Assembly: GCF_003337435.1 (NCBI RefSeq)
Contig: NZ_QPJS01000002.1
Span: forward strand, 434,001 to 498,000
Reading direction: 5' to 3'
Length of the DNA stretch: 64,000 bases
Source of the DNA: Schleiferia thermophila
GTDB taxonomy: Bacteria > Bacteroidota > Bacteroidia > Flavobacteriales > Schleiferiaceae
A program made the position numbers and the translations under genes. Below the pieces are notes generated by a model that saw nothing but the letters and a program-made list of their open reading frames with translations, did no database searches and was not told where the DNA came from. Of this stretch, positions 18,209 through 25,442 are shown one piece after another. How positions within the stretch are numbered: the first letter of the stretch is position 1; each line of letters begins with the position of its first letter.

Positions 18209-19171
18209 TTAAATCTTAAATTTTTCTTTGAGTTCACAAGCTTTTGAGAGCAGGGTAAAATTTTTGAATCCAAACAGCTGGCGACCGCCAAAAAACGTAT
18301 TTTCGACCCAGGATAGCAGGCGATATTTCAGTCTTTCGTGCTTGTGAAGCTTTGGATTAGGCTTGTTTTTAAAAGATGGATGAGCTTGATTTTTTTCAAA
18401 TTCCGCAATTCTGTCCTTCATCACTGCCGGGTGTGTACCTGTGTAGAGTGGCACATTGTGGATGTTTCCAAAATCGAAAGAGATGGTTTTTTTGTTTTGG
18501 TAGAAGGTGTTGGCTGCATCCTGGACTTTTTTGTGCTGAAGTTCGATTTTCTTTACATGCCCATAGTGAAATATCCGAATGGAAGAGTCGATCACTCGGA
18601 GTTTTCGGGAATGATGTTTTGACAGATAGTCTGCTGGAGATTTTGGAGGTATGTGAAAAAATCTAAAGCTCTGTGCGTCGCGCCAGGAGTGAATCTCAGG
18701 CAGGTTTCTGATGAGTCTGATTTCTTTTTTGTACCAGGTATGCGAGCGATGAACATGGCGGTAATCAGCCCAAAAATGTAGAAAATTGAACAAGATCCCT
18801 TCAACGTCCCGATGCTCGTGAGCCTTTCGAATAGCGCGCATTATTTTGCTGTGGTCCTCTTCGTGAAGCACTTCATCGCCCTGCAGATAGAGAAGCCAAT
18901 GGCCGGTGCAGTGAGCTTTAGCCAGGTCGGTCTGACGTGCGTATTCGGTGTTTCTTGTGTATACCTCTGGTATCCAATCTGTTGAAATAATTTTCAGTTT
19001 GTCTGTTTCAATTTGAAGGAGTTTTTCCTCAGTTGCATCTGAGCTATGTGCTAATGCAACAATGTATTCATCTACAATAGGTAATGCAGAAGAGATAGAT
19101 TCTACAAAAGGCAGGTCGTAGTCGACGGCATTTCGCAAAAAAGTAAACGCAGAAATTCTGATATTTTTCAT
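18209..19171 (-). CDS. Glycosyltransferase family 2-like protein
   Basis: 320 residues. The N-terminus (ISAFTFLRNAVDYDLPFVESI, then IVDEYIVALAHSSDATEE) reads like a GT-A nucleotide-sugar fold of the GT2/WaaE type: a strand, an Asn-Ala turn, a helix, then an acidic-ended second strand. LLYLQGDEVLHEEDH (about residue 96) is at the place of the metal-binding acidic motif, here GDE rather than a classical DxD. The C-terminal 150 residues are basic and aromatic. Inferred: transfers a sugar onto a lipopolysaccharide-core-like or other surface acceptor on the cytoplasmic face. It is transcribed away from the neighbouring hydrolase gene across a 49-base divergent spacer. Confidence 0.8.
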   Translation of the reverse strand: MKNIRISAFTFLRNAVDYDLPFVESISSALPIVDEYIVALAHSSDATEEKLLQIETDKLKIISTDWIPEVYTRNTEYARQTDLAKAHCTGHWLLYLQGDEVLHEEDHSKIMRAIRKAHEHRDVEGILFNFLHFWADYRHVHRSHTWYKKEIRLIRNLPEIHSWRDAQSFRFFHIPPKSPADYLSKHHSRKLRVIDSSIRIFHYGHVKKIELQHKKVQDAANTFYQNKKTISFDFGNIHNVPLYTGTHPAVMKDRIAEFEKNQAHPSFKNKPNPKLHKHERLKYRLLSWVENTFFGGRQLFGFKNFTLLSKACELKEKFKI

Positions 19172-19220
19172 AGAAGGCGATGGGTGCGAAACTATTTTTA
19201 CGGCAAAAATTCAACAGAAT

Positions 19221-20072
19221 ATGCAGCTTCATATCATAGAAACCGGAAATTTTAAACTGGACGGAGGGGCCATGTTTGGAGTTGTTCCAAAGAGCCTATG
19301 GGGAAGAGTGTACCCTGCTGATGAAAACAATATGTGCACTTGGGCAATGCGATGTTTACTGGTAGAAAATGGGGATAAGCTGATATTGATCGATACAGGC
19401 ATTGGGGATAAGCAAGATGAAAAATTTTTTAGTTTTTACTATCTGCACGGGGAAGAATCACTTCTGAATTCTATAAAACGAGCCGGATTTTCGCCGGACG
19501 ATATCACCGATGTATTGCTGACGCACCTACACTTTGACCACTGTGGAGGTGCCGTAAGCCGAAGAAGGGACGGAAACGGATTTGAGCCTACTTTCCGAAA
19601 TGCTGTCTATTGGGTACATGACCAACACCTGCACTGGGCCCTGCATCCCAATCCCAGAGAAAAAGCTTCTTTTTTAAAAGAAAATATTCAACCTTTGATA
19701 GATAGCGGACAATTGTCAAAATTTCATGCCCCAGCCGGCCGTTCATCGACCGAATTAGGTTTTGATATATATGTGGTATATGGACATACCGAAGCGCAGA
19801 TTTTACCCATTATTCAGACCAAAAATGCAAGCGTGATGTACATGGCCGACCTTATGCCTTCTTCGTATCACATTCCGTTGCCCTGGGTGATGGCCTACGA
19901 TGTTCGCCCATTGCTCACAATGCAAGAAAAGGAAGAAGTACTTCAAATGGCAATGAACGAAAACATGATTTTGTTTTTTGAACACGATGCATATACTCAG
20001 GCAGCACTGGTAGAAGCGACCGAAAAGGGAGTGAGGGTAAAGTCCAGACACAGGCTGATGGAATTGCTCTGA
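19221..20072 (+). CDS. Metallo-beta-lactamase-fold hydrolase
   Basis: 283 residues. The HxHxDH zinc motif is THLHFDHCGG (about residues 100-109); further ligands are visible as YGHTEAQ (about 193), MADLMPS (about 210) and FFEHDAY (about 253). The N-terminal IDTGIGDK follows the usual second beta-hairpin. The order and spacing resemble the lactonase/quorum-quenching and general MBL-hydrolase branch, not ribonuclease Z or glyoxalase II. Substrate unknown. Three bases separate it from the following flippase gene, so both probably share a transcript. Confidence 0.88.
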   Translation: MQLHIIETGNFKLDGGAMFGVVPKSLWGRVYPADENNMCTWAMRCLLVENGDKLILIDTGIGDKQDEKFFSFYYLHGEESLLNSIKRAGFSPDDITDVLLTHLHFDHCGGAVSRRRDGNGFEPTFRNAVYWVHDQHLHWALHPNPREKASFLKENIQPLIDSGQLSKFHAPAGRSSTELGFDIYVVYGHTEAQILPIIQTKNASVMYMADLMPSSYHIPLPWVMAYDVRPLLTMQEKEEVLQMAMNENMILFFEHDAYTQAALVEATEKGVRVKSRHRLMELL

Positions 20073-20075
20073 GCG

Positions 20076-21395
20076 ATGAAAAATTTGTGGACCCAACTCT
20101 ACCGAAGCAATAAGTTTATGAGCCTGATGGGCAATGGCTCTGCTGCCTTGCTGGGTCTGCTCAGTTTTGCTTTGCTCGCACGCTCCCTTGAGCGCGATGA
20201 GCTGGGTATCTGGGTGTTTTTTATGACGGTTTTTACCCTCTTTGATATGATTCGAAGCGGATTGCTCAGCAATGCTCTGATCAAGCGTATAGGAGAGAGC
20301 GATACCGACGATGAAAAACACGCATATACCGGAGCTGCCTGGAGATTTGGGTTGTGGCTTTCGGCCGGTATTTCCTTGCCCATAAGTTTGTTTTTTATAC
20401 TTTTTCCTTCTGGCTTTTCAGAGGAATTGGTTTTCGTAGGAAAGTGGTTCTGGCTGATATCCATCATCAGTCATCCCAACAGTATCTCCATTTGGTTGCT
20501 CAATGCCTATAACAGGTTTGACAGGCTCTTTTGGGCTCGCAGTATCTCTCAGTTTGTGTACTTTTTAGGTTGTCTGTTCAATTTTTTATACGGGATAGGA
20601 CTTGAGTTGATTGTATGGTCTTACATAGGGGGCTGGCTGGCAGCAGGTGTTTTTACTGCACTTAACGGATGGAACGGCATTCAATACTTCTTTAAAGGCA
20701 GCAAAGAACACATCAGGTCCCTCTACGATTTTGGCAAATACAGCATGGGAACTTTGCTGGGGAGCAACCTACTTAAGAGCACGGATACTTTTCTGCTTAT
20801 GTTTTTTATGGGACCTGCGCCAGTGGCACGGTATAATGTCCCGGAGCGGTTGCTGGGGCTTTTGGATATACCTATCCGGTCATTGGTTTCTACGGCCTAT
20901 CCAAAGCTCATTTCCGTACGGAAACACATGGGAGAAGAGCACTTTCTGAAGGAATACGAAGTGCAAACAGGTCTGTTGTTCTTGCTTGTGCTGCCTATAG
21001 CTTTGGTTACTTTGATGTTTTCAGATCAACTGGTAGTCATATTGGCCGGCCGAGATTATATGGACGCATCCATACTGCTGAAAATATTCGCTATTTATAC
21101 TGCTTTAATACCGTTGGATCGGTTGAGCGGGATCGCACTTGAAGTCTTTGATCTTCAGAAGCAGAATTTTTATAAAGTGATGCTTATGGCACTGGTAAAT
21201 GTTCTGGGGGATGTTGTGGCGATTAAGGTGTTCAAAAGCGTTACGGGGGTAGCATTGGTATCTATTTTCACGTATGGAAGCGGGATTCTTTTTGGCTATT
21301 ATTTCCTTGGGAATAAAATTAAATTCAGGCCCCTGTCTATGTTGTATTCCGGATTTGGTGAGTTAATAAAGTTATTGAAAAGTTTCAAAAAATAA
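20076..21395 (+). CDS. Polysaccharide flippase (Wzx-like, MOP superfamily)
   Basis: 439 residues with about 12 hydrophobic helices. LARSLERDELGIWVFFMTVFTLFDMIRSGLLSNALIKR in the first 70 residues is the hallmark N-terminal region of oligosaccharide flippases (quoted here only as MOP-type spacing around LGIWVFFMTVFTLFD). GPAPVARYNVPERLLGLLDIP lies near residue 250. Inferred: transports lipid-linked repeat units outward before polymerisation. It directly precedes the regulator and export cluster beginning at 21457 (62-base gap), which makes it the likely flippase of that polysaccharide. Confidence 0.85.
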   Translation: MKNLWTQLYRSNKFMSLMGNGSAALLGLLSFALLARSLERDELGIWVFFMTVFTLFDMIRSGLLSNALIKRIGESDTDDEKHAYTGAAWRFGLWLSAGISLPISLFFILFPSGFSEELVFVGKWFWLISIISHPNSISIWLLNAYNRFDRLFWARSISQFVYFLGCLFNFLYGIGLELIVWSYIGGWLAAGVFTALNGWNGIQYFFKGSKEHIRSLYDFGKYSMGTLLGSNLLKSTDTFLLMFFMGPAPVARYNVPERLLGLLDIPIRSLVSTAYPKLISVRKHMGEEHFLKEYEVQTGLLFLLVLPIALVTLMFSDQLVVILAGRDYMDASILLKIFAIYTALIPLDRLSGIALEVFDLQKQNFYKVMLMALVNVLGDVVAIKVFKSVTGVALVSIFTYGSGILFGYYFLGNKIKFRPLSMLYSGFGELIKLLKSFKK

Positions 21396-21456
21396 TTTTT
21401 TTAATAGTGAAATTTTTTCCATTTTTGAAACAAATTTCCACAAACTGAAAAACTCA

Positions 21457-22809
21457 ATGAATCTATTTAAAGTTTTTTTAGCGGAAGATGATGAGTTTTA
21501 CGGAAAACTATTAAGGCACCACCTTTCTCTCAATCCTGATTTTGATGTAGAATTGTTTACTTCCGGCGGGGACCTGTTCAACAATTTGTACAAAAGACCT
21601 GATGTAATAAGCCTTGATTATACACTACCGGATATGAGCGGGGCAGAATTGCTCAGAAAAATCAAAAAGCAATATCCTGAGATTCCTGTAATCATCGTAT
21701 CAGGCCAGGAAGACATCACCACCGCTGTCAATTTACTCAAGGAAGGTGCTTACGATTATATTGTAAAAGACAAGGATACCAAAGACCGCCTTTGGAATTC
21801 GATTCGGCATATCAGGGAAAATGCAAAACTCAAGACCGAAATCGACAGACTGCGTGAAGAGGTCAATCTGAAATACGATTTTTCAAACATCAAAGGCAGC
21901 AGTCCTGCCATTCGGTCGGTGTTTAAACTCATCGAAAAAGCAGCACAATCCAATATAACCGTAAGTATTTACGGGGAAACAGGTACAGGAAAAGAACTGG
22001 TAGCGAAGGCCATTCACTACAACAGTGGCCGGAAAAAAAAGCCTTTTGTAGCCTTCAACATAGCCGCTATACCCTCAGAATTGATTGAAAGTGAACTTTT
22101 TGGTCATGAAAAAGGGGCCTTTACCGGGGCGATCTCCCGGCGTATCGGCAAATTTGAAGAGGCTGATGGTGGCACCTTATTTCTCGATGAAATCGGCGAG
22201 ATGGAGTTACACCTACAGGCCAAGCTACTCAGAGTGCTGCAGGAAAAAGAGGTCGTGCGAATTGGCAGCAATACACCTATTAAAATTGACTGCCGCATCA
22301 TATGCGCCACACACCGGGATCTGACCGAAGAAGTCAAGGCTGGAAAATTCCGTGAAGATTTGTACTACAGGCTGTTAGGTCTTCCGATACATTTGCCTCC
22401 ACTACGGGATCGAGGTAATGACATCATTATCTTAGCAAAGCATTTTGCTGATGAATTTGCCAAAGAAAATAAAATGGATAAAGTTACAATCACACCGGAA
22501 GCACAGGAGAAACTGATGCGCTACCATTGGCCAGGAAATGTACGCGAGCTAAAAGCAGTAATCGAGCTAGCTGTAGTAATGTCGGAAGGTGGAAAAATCA
22601 CTGAAAGTGAAATCAATTTTTCCAGCTCAAACACCATTCAAAACTTCTTTAATGAAAAGGGAACCTTGCGGGATTTCACCAATAAAATCATCCAATATTA
22701 CCTGGAAAAACACAACTTTAATGTGCTCGAAGTTGCAAAAAAACTCGACATCGGGAAATCTACTATTTACCGCTTGATCAAAAATAAAGAAATCACAATA
22801 AATAAATAA
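21457..22809 (+). CDS. Sigma-54-dependent response regulator (NtrC/AtoC family)
   Basis: 450 residues. Receiver domain 1-120 with the acidic pocket AEDD (9-12), phosphoacceptor Asp54 in ISLDYTLPDMSG, VSGQED and the conserved Lys in YIVKDKD. AAA+ domain about 145-385: Walker A GETGTGKE, the sigma-54 contact loop GAFTGA, Walker B GGTLFLDEIGEM, and the arginine-finger region. A Fis-type helix-turn-helix at the C-terminus (NVLEVAKKLDIGKSTIYRLI). All catalytic residues look intact, so it should activate sigma-54 promoters when phosphorylated. It heads a run of signalling and polysaccharide export genes; no histidine kinase is encoded beside it. Confidence 0.95.
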   Translation: MNLFKVFLAEDDEFYGKLLRHHLSLNPDFDVELFTSGGDLFNNLYKRPDVISLDYTLPDMSGAELLRKIKKQYPEIPVIIVSGQEDITTAVNLLKEGAYDYIVKDKDTKDRLWNSIRHIRENAKLKTEIDRLREEVNLKYDFSNIKGSSPAIRSVFKLIEKAAQSNITVSIYGETGTGKELVAKAIHYNSGRKKKPFVAFNIAAIPSELIESELFGHEKGAFTGAISRRIGKFEEADGGTLFLDEIGEMELHLQAKLLRVLQEKEVVRIGSNTPIKIDCRIICATHRDLTEEVKAGKFREDLYYRLLGLPIHLPPLRDRGNDIIILAKHFADEFAKENKMDKVTITPEAQEKLMRYHWPGNVRELKAVIELAVVMSEGGKITESEINFSSSNTIQNFFNEKGTLRDFTNKIIQYYLEKHNFNVLEVAKKLDIGKSTIYRLIKNKEITINK

Positions 22810-22816
22810 AAAAGCC

Positions 22817-23152
22817 ATGGGAAATATGTACAACCTCAGACAATTGGAGGAGCTCTCCGGCGGGATGTCGGAGTTCGTCGATTCGATGATTGAAACCTTC
22901 CTGGAACACACCCCTTCCCAACTCAACGATATGGTGAAGGCCTTCAAAGAAGGACGTTGGATGGATATGGGAAATCTTGCCCACAAGATAAAACCTTCCA
23001 TAGACCTCTTTGAAATTCCCGGTATCCAGCAAACCATACGAGAAATCGAAAAAATCGGCAAATCCGGAACCTCTGCACCAGACCTCGAACAAAAAGTAAT
23101 GGAAGTAGAAAAAATACTAAATCAAGTATTCAACCAGCTGAAAAACCGCTAA
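22817..23152 (+). CDS. Stand-alone HPt (histidine phosphotransfer) protein
   Basis: 111 residues, predicted all-helical. The phosphorylatable His56 sits in GNLAHKIKPSIDLF, matching the HPt helix pattern HxxK; the following residue is Pro rather than the common Gly. HPt proteins shuttle phosphoryl groups between receiver domains in multistep relays. Flanked by two response regulators, 8 bases after the first and 15 before the second, so a relay between local receivers (or from a distant hybrid kinase) is the natural inference. Confidence 0.85.
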   Translation: MGNMYNLRQLEELSGGMSEFVDSMIETFLEHTPSQLNDMVKAFKEGRWMDMGNLAHKIKPSIDLFEIPGIQQTIREIEKIGKSGTSAPDLEQKVMEVEKILNQVFNQLKNR

Positions 23153-23166
23153 AACAAAAAGTATTT

Positions 23167-23544
23167 ATGACAAAAAAGCAGGTACTGATCATTGACGATC
23201 AGCCAGTAATGAGAAAACTGCTCGAACAGTTTCTTAAAGACAAATATGAAGTCAAAGCCCTTGAAAATGGGCGGGAAGCTCTGGAATGGATGTACGACGG
23301 CAACATTCCCGATGTAGTAATAGCTGACTTGAATATGCCTGAAATTGACGGGTTTGAATACATAAAAAGAGTCCGCGAAAGCGCCTTCTTTCAGGATATT
23401 CCCTTGATTGTATTATCAGGCGAGGATTCATCAACTGAAAGAATAAAATGCCTGAAGCTCGGTGCCAATGATTACCTCATAAAACCGTTTAACCCGGAAG
23501 AATTGGCATTGAGAATCAATAACTTGGTGAGAATACGTTCGTAA
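23167..23544 (+). CDS. Single-domain response regulator (CheY-like)
   Basis: 125 residues, receiver domain only. Asp10/Asp11 (IIDDQP), phosphoacceptor Asp54 (VVIADLNMPEIDGFEY), Ser in VLSGED and Lys in YLIKPF are all in place. No output domain, so it acts by binding a partner or by passing phosphate onward. Its sequence around Asp54 aligns without gaps to the receiver-like domain of the next gene product, whose Asp is replaced by Glu. Confidence 0.93.
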   Translation: MTKKQVLIIDDQPVMRKLLEQFLKDKYEVKALENGREALEWMYDGNIPDVVIADLNMPEIDGFEYIKRVRESAFFQDIPLIVLSGEDSSTERIKCLKLGANDYLIKPFNPEELALRINNLVRIRS

Positions 23545-23563
23545 GCATACAAAATATGCCACT

Positions 23564-24721
23564 ATGACTCATATCATTTATATAGGGGAAGATCCGGAAG
23601 TGATCAGATTGTTTTCAGGAAGGCAAGATGTAGAGTTTAAGACAGTCCGAAATGCCGTTCAATTCGACAAATTTTTCAATCAAAACAATATGCAACCAGA
23701 TTTGATACTTTGTGAAAAGACACTTAAGGGAATGAATGGATTTGAGCTCTTTAATTATTACAAAAACATTTTAAAAGAAAAAGGTATTCCCTATGTGCTG
23801 GTGGACCAACATTTTGGAAATTATACAAAGCGATTGTATCTGAAAGAAAAAGTTACAGATATCTATCAAAAACCCTTAGATCCTCAGATGGTCATTGAAC
23901 GGATTCCCTTTTTAAAAAATATAGAAGAAAGCCGTAAAAACAAGCTCGTAAAACTTTCGCAAAAACCTTACAGAATTCCATTGGCCAAACGAATATTCGA
24001 TATTGTTTTTGCATCTGTGGCATTGATAGTAGTTTCCCCCATTTTATTAATAGCAGCCATAGCCATAAAACTGGAATCCCCCGGACCGATTTTTTACAAA
24101 TCAAAACGAGTAGGAACAGGATACAGGATTTTTGATTTTTATAAACTGAGATCCATGTACACCGATGCAGATCGAAGGCTCAAAGAATATTTACACATGA
24201 ATCAATATAAAACAGACAGCACTCAGACAACCCTTAATGATAACTTACCCAAGCAACCAAAAAGCAAATTTGCCAGCTCGGTAGTGCTCATCCACAAAGA
24301 CGGTACACCGCTGACTGAGGAGGAATATAAAGAATTGAAAAAGCAAATGTCAGCCGGAACATTTTTTAAGCTTAAGGATGATCCAAGAGTTACCAAAGTT
24401 GGAGCATTTCTTAGAAATACCTCCATTGACGAGCTTCCTCAGCTCATCAATGTACTCAAAGGCGATATGTCAATCGTAGGAAACAGACCTTTACCCCTGT
24501 ATGAAGCAGAGCAGCTCACTTCCGACGATTGGAGCGAGCGCTTCTTGGCTCCGGCAGGTATAACGGGGCTTTGGCAGGTCGAAAAACGCGGCAAATCCGA
24601 CATGAGCGAAGAAGAGCGAAAAGCGCTCGACAACCAGTATGCAAGAAATTTTTCTTTTTGGAACGATATAAAAATCATCCTAAAAACCATTCCGGCTTTA
24701 TTTCAAAAAGAAAATGTATAA
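23564..24721 (+). CDS. Polyprenyl-phosphate sugar-1-phosphate transferase fused to an N-terminal pseudo-receiver domain
   Basis: 385 residues. Residues 1-120 fold like a receiver: IGEDPE at the acidic pocket, PDLILCEKTLKGMNGFELF with Glu51 exactly where the phosphoacceptor Asp belongs, Val in place of the switch Ser/Thr, and Lys103 retained in IYQKPL. Residues about 134-385 are a bacterial sugar transferase (WcaJ/WbaP catalytic type): KRIFDIVFASVALIVVSP membrane hairpin, SPGPIFYKSKRVG, FYKLRSMYTDAD, LRNTSIDELPQLINVLKGDM, VGNRPLP and AGITGLWQV. Known role of that domain: loads the first sugar-1-phosphate on undecaprenyl phosphate to start exopolysaccharide repeats. Inferred: the fused domain is a locked, phospho-mimicking docking module. 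Its end overlaps the next gene by 8 bases. Confidence 0.92.
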   Translation: MTHIIYIGEDPEVIRLFSGRQDVEFKTVRNAVQFDKFFNQNNMQPDLILCEKTLKGMNGFELFNYYKNILKEKGIPYVLVDQHFGNYTKRLYLKEKVTDIYQKPLDPQMVIERIPFLKNIEESRKNKLVKLSQKPYRIPLAKRIFDIVFASVALIVVSPILLIAAIAIKLESPGPIFYKSKRVGTGYRIFDFYKLRSMYTDADRRLKEYLHMNQYKTDSTQTTLNDNLPKQPKSKFASSVVLIHKDGTPLTEEEYKELKKQMSAGTFFKLKDDPRVTKVGAFLRNTSIDELPQLINVLKGDMSIVGNRPLPLYEAEQLTSDDWSERFLAPAGITGLWQVEKRGKSDMSEEERKALDNQYARNFSFWNDIKIILKTIPALFQKENV

Positions 24722-25442
24722 AAAAACCATTCTCTTATGTGCTTTTTTGGCTTGCTGTACAGCAGGCTATACACAAGGGGTAGACCGTAGAAAAGCCCTT
24801 GAACTGGATTCACTTTTCGTTAATCTTCTAGACTATTTGCCTCCAATCAACGAATTGATTGATACAGCGGTCGCCAATTCTCCGGAAGTAAAGTATTGGC
24901 ATGCACAAGTCAAACTCAGAGAATATGAAGTAAGCATCGTCCGAAAAGATTGGGCTAGAGATATCTTTATTACGGGCCAGTATCAAGGAGGTACGCTGGG
25001 TGCTATTCTTGGCCCCGACGGCCCCCCTCTCTTTATAGGTTACCTGGTTGGTGCCGGAGTGAGGATACCATTGTCTACAGTGGTGGGAAGAAGAGACAGA
25101 ATAGGCGCAGCCGAAGCCTGGCTTGAAAGCACCATTGCCAAACGAGACGAAGCCATTCGAAACATTAGAGAACTGATCTTCAACGAATACCAAAAACTCC
25201 TGATGATACAACGCAAAATAGCCATCCTGGCTGAAACAAATGAATCCACTTCACTTATTATGGAAATGGCCGAAGAACGATTCAGACAAGGTGAGCTTAC
25301 CCTCGACCAATTGGGCACCAATACAGAACTGAAAACCAAATACAGCCTTATCTACGAAGAACTCAGAACGGACTTCTTCAATACCTATTCACAACTGGAA
25401 CGCCTTGTAGGCATTCCGTTTTCCAAATTTGAAAAGCATTAA
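24714..25442 (+). CDS. Half-length TolC-family-like outer membrane/periplasmic protein
   Basis: 242 residues with a signal peptide ending near AGYTQG. The mature part starts PPINELIDTAVANSPEVKYWHAQVKLREYEVSI, the TolC-family opening helix (typical xxAxxNSPxVxxxxA), passes through a short beta region (FITGQYQGG, VGAGVRIPLSTV) and returns in a long coiled coil (AEERFRQGELTLDQLG). Canonical TolC proteins are about 430-500 residues with two such repeats; this has one. Overlap with both neighbours (8 bases upstream, 1 downstream) places it firmly in the polysaccharide export operon. Inferred: outer-membrane conduit or periplasmic tunnel component in place of a Wza-type protein, which is absent here. 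Confidence 0.75.
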   Translation: MYKKTILLCAFLACCTAGYTQGVDRRKALELDSLFVNLLDYLPPINELIDTAVANSPEVKYWHAQVKLREYEVSIVRKDWARDIFITGQYQGGTLGAILGPDGPPLFIGYLVGAGVRIPLSTVVGRRDRIGAAEAWLESTIAKRDEAIRNIRELIFNEYQKLLMIQRKIAILAETNESTSLIMEMAEERFRQGELTLDQLGTNTELKTKYSLIYEELRTDFFNTYSQLERLVGIPFSKFEKH

